Positions 25,435 to 34,448 are shown, counted from the stretch's first letter. The stretch is DNA of 64,000 bases from Flavobacterium sp. 123 (GCF_003634825.1 NZ_RBXD01000001.1:1200501-1264500), one strand, 5' to 3'. Notes: a model not told the origin generated them from the letters alone. Numbers and translations are program-made.

Positions 25435-26357
25435 TATTTTTTTAGCGTTTCCTTAATTGTTTTCATCAAAACCGCTCCTCCATTTTCTAAAATTTCTTTC
25501 GCTGATTCGAATCCTAGTTTTTTCCATTGTTCGATAGGAACAATTTTATCAACTTCTATTTTTTCTTTTCCATCTATAGAGAACAAAACACCTCTAAACT
25601 CGATGGTGTCGTCTTTTTCATTGTATTTTGCTAAAGCTCCAATCGGGGCTGTACAACCACCTTCTAATGTTTTCAAAAATTGTCTTTCGATATGCGTACA
25701 AATTTCTGTTTCAATATGATTCAATTGTGACACAGCCTCTTTGGTAAAATCATCATTTGCCATAGCAACAACAAGCATTGCTCCTTGTGCTGGTGCTGGA
25801 ATCATCCAATCTAAATTAATAAAATTTGTTGGTTTCAAATTGATTCTTTCTAATCCTGCCGCTGCAAAAACAGCTCCGCTCCAATCGCTTTCTTGCAATT
25901 TTTGCATGCGTGTATTTACATTTCCACGCAAATCAACTACAGTATGATTGGGATATTTGTTCCACCATTGTGCTTGGCGTCTCAAACTTCCGGTAGCAAT
26001 AGTTCCAGTTCCATTAAGAAAATCAAGGTTTCCTTTGTGAACTAAAATATCCAATGTATTGGCTCTTTCTAAAACTGCTGCCTGAACAATCCCAATTGGT
26101 AATGCCGTAGGAACATCCTTCATGGAATGCACAGCAATATCAACCTGACCATTGATCATGGCAATATCTAATGTTTTTGTAAAAATTCCAGTAATTCCTA
26201 ATTCGTAAAGAGGTTTGTCAAGAATGATATCGCCCTCAGATTTTACGGCTACAATTTCTGTTTTATATCCTAAATCATTTAATTTTTTGGCTACGGTATG
26301 GGCTTGCCAAAGCGCGAGTTCGCTATCGCGAGTTCCTATGCGTATTATTTTTGTCAT
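25434..26357 (-). CDS. hemC: Hydroxymethylbilane synthase (porphobilinogen deaminase)
   Basis: A 307-residue HemC that polymerises four porphobilinogens. The dipyrromethane cofactor Cys lies in EGGCTAPIGA. Also visible are the N-terminal IRIGTRDSELALWQA and VHSMKDVPT motifs and TGSLRRQAQ. Both ends overlap their neighbours by one base (hemA upstream, hemD downstream), a sign of tight translational coupling. Confidence 0.97.
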   Translation of the reverse strand: MTKIIRIGTRDSELALWQAHTVAKKLNDLGYKTEIVAVKSEGDIILDKPLYELGITGIFTKTLDIAMINGQVDIAVHSMKDVPTALPIGIVQAAVLERANTLDILVHKGNLDFLNGTGTIATGSLRRQAQWWNKYPNHTVVDLRGNVNTRMQKLQESDWSGAVFAAAGLERINLKPTNFINLDWMIPAPAQGAMLVVAMANDDFTKEAVSQLNHIETEICTHIERQFLKTLEGGCTAPIGALAKYNEKDDTIEFRGVLFSIDGKEKIEVDKIVPIEQWKKLGFESAKEILENGGAVLMKTIKETLKK

Positions 26358-27613
26358 TATTTTGCAGTCGCTTCAATATGGAACACTTTTTCAATCCATT
26401 CGATACTTTCATCGACCATGGTTGTCTCCTCTTTAAGATGATTTGCGAAGTGTGTAGTTATTTTTTGGATGATTCTATTGCTGATGATTTCGGCTTGTTC
26501 TTCATTGAAATCGGCAATTTTTTTGCTTTGAAAATTCAGCTCAGAATCTTTAATCGCATTTAATTTTTTCTTTAAAGCATGAATTGTTGGTGCAAATTTT
26601 CTGGCTTTTGTCCAAACAACAAATTCTTCTTTAATTTCTTCAATGATTGCTTCAGCAGCAGGAATGTGAGCTTTCCTATTTTCTAATGTTTCATCCGTCA
26701 TTTCAGATAAATGATCCATATGAATCAAGGTAACGCCTTCTAAATCTTTCACGTTTTCATTGACATTTTTTGGAATAGATAAATCCAAAATCAACATTGG
26801 TTTTTTCAAATTCAAAATTGCTTTATCGATAGTCGGGTTTTGTGCTCCAGTAGCCACCACAACTACATCTGCTTTTTGCAATTCTAGATGCAATTCTGAA
26901 TAATCTTTTACAATCAAATTTAGCTTTCCCGCTAATTTTTCTGCTTTATCTTTGGTTCTATTGATTAAAGTGATGTGATCATTTTTAGTATGTTTTACTA
27001 AATTTTCACAGGTATTTCTACCGATTTTTCCAGTTCCAAAAAGTAGAATGTTTTTGTTTCCAATGTTCTCTACATTCTTCATGATGTACTGCACCGATGC
27101 GAAAGATACTGAGGTAGCACCTGAACTGATTTCGGTTTCGTTTTTTATTTTTTTGCTTGCTTGAATCGTTGAATTAATCAATCGATCTAAATAGGTATTG
27201 ATTAAACCTAAAGATCTAGACTCTGCAAAACTGGTTTTTATTTGGGAAATGATTTCAAAATCACCAAGAATTTGACTGTCTAATCCTGTTCCTACTCGAA
27301 ACAAATGATTTATTGCTTCTTGGTTTTTATATACGAAACCTACTTTTTGAAACGCTTCAACACTACCTTGACTGTTCTCGCAAATTAATTTTATTAATTG
27401 AAATGGATGCTCTGCAAAACCATATATTTCTGTACGGTTGCAAGTAGATGTTACGATTAAACTTTCTATGCCTTCTTGTTTTGCTTGTTCTAACAAACGT
27501 GTTTTGGCCAAAGTGTCTAAACTAAATTCACCTCTGATCTCGGCATCCGCTTTTTTATAGCTTAACCCAACGGAGTAAAAATAGAGATGCTTTGCTGCGA
27601 TGTTATTTTTCAT
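26357..27613 (-). CDS. hemA: Glutamyl-tRNA reductase
   Basis: A 418-residue first enzyme of the C5 haem pathway, reducing glutamyl-tRNA to glutamate-1-semialdehyde. The catalytic Cys is in STCNRTEIYG near residue 60. The NADPH domain has LLFGTGKIGRNTCENL, and the C-terminal dimerisation helix ends the protein. It opens the leftward haem operon and is divergent from an AraC-type regulator across 229 bp that carry inverted repeats. The expected partner hemL is not in this window. Confidence 0.97.
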   Translation of the reverse strand: MKNNIAAKHLYFYSVGLSYKKADAEIRGEFSLDTLAKTRLLEQAKQEGIESLIVTSTCNRTEIYGFAEHPFQLIKLICENSQGSVEAFQKVGFVYKNQEAINHLFRVGTGLDSQILGDFEIISQIKTSFAESRSLGLINTYLDRLINSTIQASKKIKNETEISSGATSVSFASVQYIMKNVENIGNKNILLFGTGKIGRNTCENLVKHTKNDHITLINRTKDKAEKLAGKLNLIVKDYSELHLELQKADVVVVATGAQNPTIDKAILNLKKPMLILDLSIPKNVNENVKDLEGVTLIHMDHLSEMTDETLENRKAHIPAAEAIIEEIKEEFVVWTKARKFAPTIHALKKKLNAIKDSELNFQSKKIADFNEEQAEIISNRIIQKITTHFANHLKEETTMVDESIEWIEKVFHIEATAK

Positions 27614-27618
27614 AGATA

Positions 27619-27669
27619 CACTTTTCCTAAAAAGTGAAACAAAATTATCATTATACTTTTGATAAAAGT
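27619..27669. promoter_or_regulatory. hemA promoter with two flanking ACTTTT/AAAAGT dyads
   Basis: On the minus strand TAATTTTG (27640-27647) is an exact TAnnTTTG box 27 bp before hemA. It is flanked by two inverted repeats: CACTTTT/AAAAGTG (27619-27636, 4-nt spacer) on the gene side and ACTTTT/AAAAGT (27655-27669, 3-nt spacer) upstream. Their centres are about 34-35 bp apart. This arrangement suggests a repressor or AraC-type operator pair, but no binding is known. Confidence 0.45.
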
Positions 27670-27778
27670 AACGCTTAAAGGACTATTTGTATCGCTAGAT
27701 GCTTTTTTGAATCTATTTCGCTATTTTAATCTAAAAATTTCTATTTTTGTACTAAAATAAGGTGATTTATGTCGTTCT

Positions 27779-27797
27779 ATTTAGAGTAATTCTAAAT
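27779..27797. promoter_or_regulatory. Inverted repeat upstream of the AraC-type gene
   Basis: ATTTAGA-GTAAT-TCTAAAT is a perfect 7-bp inverted repeat, ending 45 bp before the start codon. It could be an operator for autoregulation, or chance in AT-rich DNA. Confidence 0.35.
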
Positions 27798-27842
27798 AAT
27801 GTTTGCAGTTAATTGTTCTTTTTTTATTAAAAAAACATCGCT

Positions 27843-28715
27843 ATGGGTTCTCAGGAAATTATAAAAATCGAAAATGATTTTACGCTGATTCGTTTTCAAA
27901 ACGATAGCGAAACACCTTTTCATGCCCAACATGAAGTAAGCAGTGGCTTGATTCAGTTTCATTTTGGAATCAAAGGAAAGGCTAAGTTTATTTTCAATCA
28001 AGGCAATTATGCATTAGAATTGAAGGAAGAAAAATCCTTGCTTTTGTATAATCCGCAGAAAGAATTGCCTTTGAATCTTGAAGTTGCGCCTAATTCATGG
28101 GTAATTTCAGTGATTGTTTCTATCAAAAAATTTCATGCTCTTTTTTCAACAGAAGCAGATTATATTCCGTTTTTGAGTGCAGATAATAAAGATAAAAAAT
28201 ATTATAACGAAGGAAACATCAGTCCATCAATGGCGATTGTCTTGAGCCAGTTGTTTCATTACACCCTAAATCCTTCTATTAAAAATCTATACTATAAAGG
28301 AAAAGGATACGAACTCTTGAGCTTGTATTTCAATAGAACCGAGGATCCAAACGCAGAACAATGTCCGTTTTTGATTGATGAAGAAAATGTTTTGAAAATA
28401 AAAAAAGCAAAAGAAATCATCATTGCAAATATGGCCGAGCCGCCAGGATTACAAGAACTAGCAGATCAAGTAGGCTTAAATTTGAAAAAACTAAAAATGG
28501 GTTTCAAACAAATTTATGGCGATACAGTTTATGGGTTTCTTTTTGACTACAAAATGGATTTTGCCCGAAAATTATTAGACAGCGGCTCCTATAACGTAAA
28601 CGAAGTAGGACTGAAAATCGGGTACAGCACCGGAAGTCATTTTATTGCTGCGTTCAAAAAGAAATTTGCAACAACCCCAAAAAAATATTTGATGTCAATA
28701 AATCCAAACATGTAA
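27843..28715 (+). CDS. AraC-family transcriptional regulator beside haem genes
   Basis: A 290-residue regulator. The N-terminal ~170 residues form a cupin-like sensor domain (FHAQHEVSSGLIQFHFGIKGKAKFIF). The C-terminal AraC DNA-binding domain carries two helix-turn-helix units (LQELADQVGLNLKKLKMGFKQIYG and VNEVGLKIGYSTGSHFIAAFKKKF, ending TPKKYL). It resembles the PchR-like group of iron- or siderophore-responding AraC proteins. It is divergent from the hemA operon and precedes hemH, so control of haem synthesis in response to iron or a porphyrin is a reasonable guess. Confidence 0.9.
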   Translation: MGSQEIIKIENDFTLIRFQNDSETPFHAQHEVSSGLIQFHFGIKGKAKFIFNQGNYALELKEEKSLLLYNPQKELPLNLEVAPNSWVISVIVSIKKFHALFSTEADYIPFLSADNKDKKYYNEGNISPSMAIVLSQLFHYTLNPSIKNLYYKGKGYELLSLYFNRTEDPNAEQCPFLIDEENVLKIKKAKEIIIANMAEPPGLQELADQVGLNLKKLKMGFKQIYGDTVYGFLFDYKMDFARKLLDSGSYNVNEVGLKIGYSTGSHFIAAFKKKFATTPKKYLMSINPNM

Positions 28716-28772
28716 TTGCATCATTTTTTTAGATAAAACAATAGGTAAAAAATAGTTAATCATCATTTAATA

Positions 28773-28795
28773 AAAAGTAAGTTTATTTACTTTTA
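28773..28795. promoter_or_regulatory. Inverted repeat overlapping a candidate -7 box of hemH
   Basis: AAAAGTAA (28773-28780) and TTACTTTT (28787-28794) form a perfect 8-bp inverted repeat with a 6-nt spacer. The right arm overlaps TACTTTTA (28788-28795), a possible -7 box 18 bp before hemH. The AAAAGT/ACTTTT half-sites are those seen beside the hemA promoter, here in everted order. Confidence 0.4.
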
Positions 28796-28813
28796 TCCAA
28801 AAATAAAAACAAA

Positions 28814-29845
28814 ATGAAAGGCGTATTATTAGTCAATTTAGGTTCTCCAGAAAGTCCAACTCCAAAAGATGTAAAACCATATTTAGATGAATTTTTAATG
28901 GACAAATACGTCATTGACGTTCCGTTTTTATTAAGAGCATTATTGGTTCGAGGAATAATACTTCAAACAAGACCTAAAAAATCTGCAGCAGCTTATGCTA
29001 AAATATGGTGGGACGAAGGTTCGCCTCTTGTGGTTATTTCAAAAAGAATGCATGAAAAAGTAAAACAACAAGTTGAAATTCCTGTTGCATTAGCCATGCG
29101 CTACGGAAACCCTTCCTTATTATCAGGATTACAAGAATTACATGATAAAGGTGTAAACGAAGTAATGCTTTTTCCATTGTATCCACAACATGCTATGGCT
29201 TCAACCACAACAATTTTGGAACTAGCAGAAGACTTGCGTAAAAAACATTTTCCAGAAATGAAGTTTACAATTGTTCCTGCTTTTTACAACAAACCAGATT
29301 ACATAAAAAACCTAGCCGATTCCATAAAAAGTCATTTAGAAAATTTTGAATATGACCATTTATTGTTTTCGTATCACGGAATCCCAGAGCGTCATATTCG
29401 TAAAACAGATATAACTAAATCACATTGCAAAATTGATGGTTCTTGTTGCAACAAACCATCACCTGCACACGAATTTTGTTACCGTCATCAATGTTATGAA
29501 ACTACGAAACAAGTAGTCAAATTATTAGGAATTCCAGAAGGAAAATACAGTCAAACCTTTCAATCTCGCTTAGCTGGTGATAAATGGTTAACACCTTACA
29601 CTGATGTTGAAGTTAACAAAATGCCAGAAAAAGGGATTAAAAATCTCGCTGTTGTAACTCCTGCTTTTGTATCTGATTGTTTAGAAACTTTAGAGGAAAT
29701 TGCCATGGAAGCCAATCATGAATTTAAAGAACATGGAGGCGAAAATTTTATGGCTATTCCTTGTTTAAATGACAGCGACGATTGGTGTAAAACAGTTAGT
29801 AACTGGATAACTGAATGGGCCACCGTTGAAAAAGTAATCGTTTAA
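28814..29845 (+). CDS. hemH: Ferrochelatase with Cys-rich insertion
   Basis: A 343-residue enzyme inserting Fe(II) into protoporphyrin IX. The active-site His is in FSYHGIPERH, and the conserved C-terminal acid motif is PAFVSDCLETLEEI. Between them lies an insertion with five Cys spaced C-X5-CC-X9-C-X4-C (around HCKIDGSCC and FCYRHQC), which could hold an iron-sulfur cluster or metal, as reported for some other bacterial ferrochelatases. It begins a rightward unit with a MATE exporter 1 bp later and hemJ. Confidence 0.96.
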   Translation: MKGVLLVNLGSPESPTPKDVKPYLDEFLMDKYVIDVPFLLRALLVRGIILQTRPKKSAAAYAKIWWDEGSPLVVISKRMHEKVKQQVEIPVALAMRYGNPSLLSGLQELHDKGVNEVMLFPLYPQHAMASTTTILELAEDLRKKHFPEMKFTIVPAFYNKPDYIKNLADSIKSHLENFEYDHLLFSYHGIPERHIRKTDITKSHCKIDGSCCNKPSPAHEFCYRHQCYETTKQVVKLLGIPEGKYSQTFQSRLAGDKWLTPYTDVEVNKMPEKGIKNLAVVTPAFVSDCLETLEEIAMEANHEFKEHGGENFMAIPCLNDSDDWCKTVSNWITEWATVEKVIV

Positions 29846-29846
29846 A

Positions 29847-31202
29847 ATGACCGTCACCGCCGAAGAATTAGGCTCACAAAATATTAAAACCCTCTTGATA
29901 AAACAAGCGGTTCCTTCTTCTATTGGCATTTTATTCATGTCGGTTAACATATTAATTGATACCATTTTTGTCGGGCAATGGATTGGTTCTTTGGCCATTG
30001 CAGCAGTAACCGTAGTGCTTCCTATTACCTTCTTGATTTCGTCATTAGGAATGGCTATTGGTGTGGGCGGAGGTTCTGTACTTTCGAGAGCCTTAGGCGC
30101 GAATCATAAAGAAAAAGCACTATACACATTTGGCAATCAAATTGTCATGACTTTGTTATTGTCTGCTTTATTTTCTCTTTTTGGAATTATTTTTAGCGAT
30201 CAAATGCTTTTGTTATTTGGCGCTAAAGGCGCCATTATGGAACCTGCTAAAGAATTCTTTTTCCCTATTATTTTGAGCGTTCCTTTTTTGGCATTATGCA
30301 TGATGGGAAATAATATTATCCGAGCAGAGGGGAAAGCAAAATTCGCAATGATTGCTATGATTATTCCCGCTTTTGTCAATATTGCTTTAGACGTTCTTTT
30401 TATAAAAATATTGCATTTAGGGATGTTTGGTTCTGCAATGGCAACGGCTATTTCTTATTTTATGTGTTTTGTTTTTGTATTGTGGTTTTTTCTCTTTAAA
30501 AGCGAATTAGCTTTAAAAGCACGACATTTTAAACTTAAAATTACCATTATAAAAGAGATAACGCAACTAAGTTTTGTTACTTTTTCAAGACAAGGTGTTG
30601 TGAGTATTTTGGCCATCATTCTCAATCATACTTTATACACTTATGGCGGAGAACATTCCGTTGCAGTTTACGGAATCATAAGCCGAATGCTAATGTTTGC
30701 TTTGTTTCCCATTCTAGGAATTACGCAAGGGTTTCTTCCAATTGCGGGTTTTAATTATGGCGCTCAAAATTATGAAAGAGTCAAAGAAAGCATTCTTATT
30801 TCAATAAAATATGCCGCCATTTTAGCGACGGCTATTTTCATAATTATTCTGCTTTTCGCAAAACCAATTGTAGCCGTTTTTACAACTGATCCAAAAGTAA
30901 TTGCAGAAACTCCTGAAGCACTACTTTGGGTCTTTGCAGCTTCCCCAATAATAGCGATTCAATTGATTGGAGCTGCTTATTTTCAAGCTGCCGGAAAAGC
31001 AAAAAAGGCCTTATTTTTGACTTTGAGTAAACAAGGTTTTTTCTTAATCCCATTAGTACTTATACTGCCCGATTTTTTAGGTATTTTTGGTGTATGGGTT
31101 GCCTTTCCTATTGCCGATGTTTTATCAACTGTAATTACTGGCTATTTTTTAAAAAAAGAAATGAATATCAATTTAATTCAACCAGAAGATGGACTCTTAT
31201 AA
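29847..31202 (+). CDS. MATE-family efflux transporter between hemH and hemJ
   Basis: A 451-residue multidrug and toxin extrusion-type exporter with about twelve membrane spans. Typical features are the first-half segment SILFMSVNILIDTIFVGQWIG, the GVGGGSVLSRALGANHKEKA region, and the pseudo-symmetric GITQGFLPIAGFNYGAQNYERV in the second half. The start lies 1 bp after hemH, and the 3' end overlaps hemJ by 14 bp. The cargo cannot be read from sequence, but its position suggests a tetrapyrrole or related metabolite. Confidence 0.92.
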   Translation: MTVTAEELGSQNIKTLLIKQAVPSSIGILFMSVNILIDTIFVGQWIGSLAIAAVTVVLPITFLISSLGMAIGVGGGSVLSRALGANHKEKALYTFGNQIVMTLLLSALFSLFGIIFSDQMLLLFGAKGAIMEPAKEFFFPIILSVPFLALCMMGNNIIRAEGKAKFAMIAMIIPAFVNIALDVLFIKILHLGMFGSAMATAISYFMCFVFVLWFFLFKSELALKARHFKLKITIIKEITQLSFVTFSRQGVVSILAIILNHTLYTYGGEHSVAVYGIISRMLMFALFPILGITQGFLPIAGFNYGAQNYERVKESILISIKYAAILATAIFIIILLFAKPIVAVFTTDPKVIAETPEALLWVFAASPIIAIQLIGAAYFQAAGKAKKALFLTLSKQGFFLIPLVLILPDFLGIFGVWVAFPIADVLSTVITGYFLKKEMNINLIQPEDGLL

Positions 31203-31743
31203 TTATTTAAAATCACTTCACCTCATCTTTGTAATCACATGGTTTGCGGGACTATTTTATATTGTACGCTTGTTTGTATATCAAATTGAAGCGGCTCAAA
31301 AACCGTCGCCAGAAAAAGAAATACTACAAAAACAATACAAAATAATGACCTATCGTTTATGGTATATTATCACTTGGCCTTCCGCAATTTTAGCTAGTAT
31401 TTTTGCCTTTTGGATGTTGTTTTTTACTGATTTAGGAGCCGCTTGGCTTCAAATGCCTTGGATGCATGTAAAACTTGGCTTTGTATTTGTGTTGTATTTA
31501 TATCATTTAAAATGCCATCAAATATATAAGCAACTACAAAATGACGAAATAAAATATACAACAAATTATATGCGCTTGTGGAATGAAGGTGCTACAATTA
31601 TTCTTTTTGCAGTAGTATTTTTAGTGATCTTAAAAAATGAATTCAATTGGATTTATGGCGTAATTGGAATCGTTTTGTTTTCTGTTTTGATTATGCTAGG
31701 CTTTAAATTTTACAAACAAATTAGAGAAAAAAATCAATCATAA
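31189..31743 (+). CDS. hemJ: Protoporphyrinogen IX oxidase, HemJ type
   Basis: A 184-residue, four-span membrane protein of the HemJ/CopD group. The family start reads LKSLHLIFVITWFAGLFYIVRLFVY with the conserved His, and MPWMHVKLGFVFVLYLYHL holds the conserved Lys. HemJ oxidises protoporphyrinogen IX to protoporphyrin IX in organisms lacking HemY/HemG. Clustering with hemH supports this over the alternative CopD (copper) annotation. It overlaps the MATE gene by 14 bp and is followed 2 bp later by a sensor kinase gene. Confidence 0.9.
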   Translation: MDSYNYLKSLHLIFVITWFAGLFYIVRLFVYQIEAAQKPSPEKEILQKQYKIMTYRLWYIITWPSAILASIFAFWMLFFTDLGAAWLQMPWMHVKLGFVFVLYLYHLKCHQIYKQLQNDEIKYTTNYMRLWNEGATIILFAVVFLVILKNEFNWIYGVIGIVLFSVLIMLGFKFYKQIREKNQS

Positions 31744-31745
31744 CT

Positions 31746-33218
31746 ATGTTCAAAAGCTTTAAAATATCGATGCTTTCATTGCGAATTAGGATTTTCCTTT
31801 CGATGATTGTATTGATTATTACTGCTTCTATTTTGCTCGCCTCAATTTCTATTGTTCAATTTAAGAATGAAGCAAAAGAATACCATCAAGAACGTTTAGA
31901 ACGTAAAGAAAATGCGGTAAAAGAACACATCAACTATGTACTTTCAACTACAACTTACCCGCTGACATCTGCTAATTTGGGGCTTATATTTAAGGATAAA
32001 ATTCATGAATTGGCACAAATTCATTCCATTGAAATAAACATTTACAGTCTGGATGGAAAATTATTAAAATCCTCAAAAGAATCTTTCTCCGTTGATAAAG
32101 TTTCGCCTCCTGTTCCAAAATACATTCTGAAATTAGTCCGTTCCTCGATTGAAAAAAGATACGTTGATATCAAAACCATTGACGGAGTTAAAAATCGTTC
32201 TTCTTACAGTCAAATAAAAGATGATAAATTCAAACCTCTAGGCATTTTAAATCTGCCTTATCTTGAGGATGATGGGTTCTATGAAAAAGAATTAAATAAT
32301 TTCCTGATTCGTTTAGGCCAAGTTTATTCGTTTATGCTGCTGGTGGCTTTTGCTTTAGCTTATTTTCTTTCCACCTATATCACAAAGTCTTTAAAAACGA
32401 TTTCGGATAAATTGAGTGAAACTAGTTTGAATCAAAAAAACGAGAAAATAAGGGTTGAAGCCAGTAGCAAAGAAATAAATTTATTGATAAAAGCGTACAA
32501 TGCGATGGTTGATGAATTAGAGATTAGCGCTGTAAAACTGGCACAAGGTGAACGAGAAGAAGCGTGGCGAGAAATGGCAAAACAAGTGGCGCATGAAATA
32601 AAAAACCCTCTTACACCCATGCGATTGACCGTACAAAGTTTCCAGAGAAAATTTGATCCTTCTGATGCTGATGTAAAACAAAAAATGAAGGATTACTCCG
32701 ATACTCTAATTCAACAAATTGACACTATGAATGCGGTTGCTTCGGCTTTTTCTAATTTTGCATCAATGCCAGCACAACAAAATGAAACCCTAAATGTGGT
32801 TGAAGTAGTCGAACTGGCTATGGATATTTTTAACGAAGATTACATCACTTTTGAAAAAGATGCGGCAGAAATAATTTCGAAAATTGACCGAACTCAACTT
32901 ATCCGAATTATTACAAATTTGGTTAAAAACGCCATTCAATCTATTCCTGAACAACAAGAAAAAAAAGCAATTTCTGTAAGGGTCAAAAAAGAGTCAAAGA
33001 ACGTTTTGATTATTGTTAAGGACAATGGAATCGGAATCGAACCAAAAGATATAAACCGAATTTTTGAACCAAAATTTACCACTAAAAGTAGCGGGATGGG
33101 ATTAGGTCTTGGTATTATAAAAAACATCATTGAAAATTACAAAGGAACAATTACCTTTGATACAGAATACGAAAAAGGAACTACTTTTACCGTTTCGCTC
33201 CCAATAATTAATTCCTAA
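31746..33218 (+). CDS. Membrane sensor histidine kinase, NtrY-like, orphan
   Basis: A 490-residue kinase. The first membrane span is at about residues 14-36, followed by an extracytoplasmic sensor region to ~190, a second span (VYSFMLLVAFALAYFLSTYI) and a HAMP linker. The phosphoacceptor His lies in AKQVAHEIKNPLTPMRL. The ATPase domain has NLVKNAIQSIP (N box), VKDNGIGIE (G1), FEPKFTTK (F box) and GMGLGLGIIKN (G2). The AHEIKNPLTPM form is NtrY-like. No response regulator gene is adjacent. It sits directly behind hemJ, so it is probably co-transcribed with haem genes. Confidence 0.92.
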   Translation: MFKSFKISMLSLRIRIFLSMIVLIITASILLASISIVQFKNEAKEYHQERLERKENAVKEHINYVLSTTTYPLTSANLGLIFKDKIHELAQIHSIEINIYSLDGKLLKSSKESFSVDKVSPPVPKYILKLVRSSIEKRYVDIKTIDGVKNRSSYSQIKDDKFKPLGILNLPYLEDDGFYEKELNNFLIRLGQVYSFMLLVAFALAYFLSTYITKSLKTISDKLSETSLNQKNEKIRVEASSKEINLLIKAYNAMVDELEISAVKLAQGEREEAWREMAKQVAHEIKNPLTPMRLTVQSFQRKFDPSDADVKQKMKDYSDTLIQQIDTMNAVASAFSNFASMPAQQNETLNVVEVVELAMDIFNEDYITFEKDAAEIISKIDRTQLIRIITNLVKNAIQSIPEQQEKKAISVRVKKESKNVLIIVKDNGIGIEPKDINRIFEPKFTTKSSGMGLGLGIIKNIIENYKGTITFDTEYEKGTTFTVSLPIINS

Positions 33219-33227
33219 ACGAGAACC

Positions 33228-34010
33228 ATGAATTACGAGAACATTTTAATTGAAATTGAAAATAATATCGCAACAGTTACCGTAAATCGCCCAACCAAAC
33301 TCAATGCGCTGAATAAAGAAACCATTGACGATTTACATAAAGCTTTCAAAAATTTAGGTAAAAACAAAGAAGTCAAAGTTATCGTTTTGACCGGTAGTGG
33401 TGAAAAAGCATTTGTGGCAGGAGCTGATATTGCTGAATTTTCTAATTTTTCAATAGAAAAAGGAACCGAGTTAGCCGCTGAAGGACAAGAAAAATTATTT
33501 GATTTTATTGAGAATTTAAAAACCCCAGTTATTGCAGCTGTAAATGGTTTTGCATTAGGAGGTGGTTTAGAATTAGCTATGGCTTGTCATTTTAGAGTTG
33601 CTTCGGATAATGCTAAAATGGGATTGCCTGAAGTATCACTTGGACTTATTCCTGGATATGGCGGCACGCAACGCTTACCGCAATTAGTAGGCAAAGGTCG
33701 CGCTATGGAAATGATTATGACTGCTGGAATGATTTCTGCGGATGAAGCCTACAGAGCTGGTTTAGTAAATCATGTTGTTCCTCAAGCAGAACTTTTGGAT
33801 TTCTGCTATGGAATTGCCCAACGAATAATGAAGAATTCACCTGCCGCAATTGGCAAAGCTATTAAAGCCGTGAATGCAAACTTCAAAGAAGGGAAAAACG
33901 GCTACGAAACAGAAATAAAAGCTTTTGGTAAATGTTTTGGAACCAATGATTTCAAAGAAGGAACTGCTGCTTTTTTAGAAAAAAGAAAACCTTCTTTTAC
34001 GGGAAAATAA
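33228..34010 (+). CDS. Enoyl-CoA hydratase/isomerase family protein
   Basis: A 260-residue crotonase-fold protein. The oxyanion-hole region reads FVAGADIAEF and GFALGGGLELAMACHFRVAS. The second catalytic Glu is in GLPEVSLGLIPGYGGTQRL, so both glutamates expected of a hydratase are present. It is likely in fatty acid beta-oxidation or 3-hydroxybutyryl-CoA conversion. It follows the histidine kinase by 9 bp. Confidence 0.93.
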   Translation: MNYENILIEIENNIATVTVNRPTKLNALNKETIDDLHKAFKNLGKNKEVKVIVLTGSGEKAFVAGADIAEFSNFSIEKGTELAAEGQEKLFDFIENLKTPVIAAVNGFALGGGLELAMACHFRVASDNAKMGLPEVSLGLIPGYGGTQRLPQLVGKGRAMEMIMTAGMISADEAYRAGLVNHVVPQAELLDFCYGIAQRIMKNSPAAIGKAIKAVNANFKEGKNGYETEIKAFGKCFGTNDFKEGTAAFLEKRKPSFTGK

Positions 34011-34052
34011 TCCTTTATAAATAATAAAATATTTCAATACTAAATTATAATT

Positions 34053-34448
34053 ATGTCCTTTCAACCTGTATTTACCCAATTCTGGGAACACGTAAAAGAA
34101 AGTATCCAGAATGGAACATTTGCAAAATTAACTTTGGCAAAAACCATTGGTGATACGGAATTAAAAAACATCTATGTACGTCCTGTTTTGTTGGAAGATG
34201 ATTTTAAACTTTCGTTGATAGCACGTTACAAAACGGAAGAAGTTGAAAGTTTTCATACGCTAGACGAAGCTTTTTTTGTATTGGCTCCGTATATGAATAA
34301 TCCTTTTTTAACGGCACTTTTGTTCACAACAGAAAATGATCTAACTTTCAAACTCAACAAAAAAAGAGTTGGAAGCATTATAGAACAAGCTCCTACTTTC
34401 AAAAATGCTTCGGATGTAATTATTGAAATGAAAGAAAAAGGAATTTAA
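34053..34448 (+). CDS. Unknown conserved-looking 131-residue protein
   Basis: I do not recognise the family. It has no signal peptide or membrane segment and a mixed alpha/beta pattern (TLAKTIGDTELKNIYVRPVLLEDDFKLSLIARYK). It is 42 bp after the enoyl-CoA hydratase gene and may be co-transcribed. Codon use and composition match its neighbours, so it is likely a real gene. Confidence 0.75.
   Translation: MSFQPVFTQFWEHVKESIQNGTFAKLTLAKTIGDTELKNIYVRPVLLEDDFKLSLIARYKTEEVESFHTLDEAFFVLAPYMNNPFLTALLFTTENDLTFKLNKKRVGSIIEQAPTFKNASDVIIEMKEKGI

Noticed and set aside
31189..31743. CopD-type copper resistance protein
   Set aside because: The conserved His/Lys blocks match the HemJ type and the gene lies in a haem cluster next to hemH.
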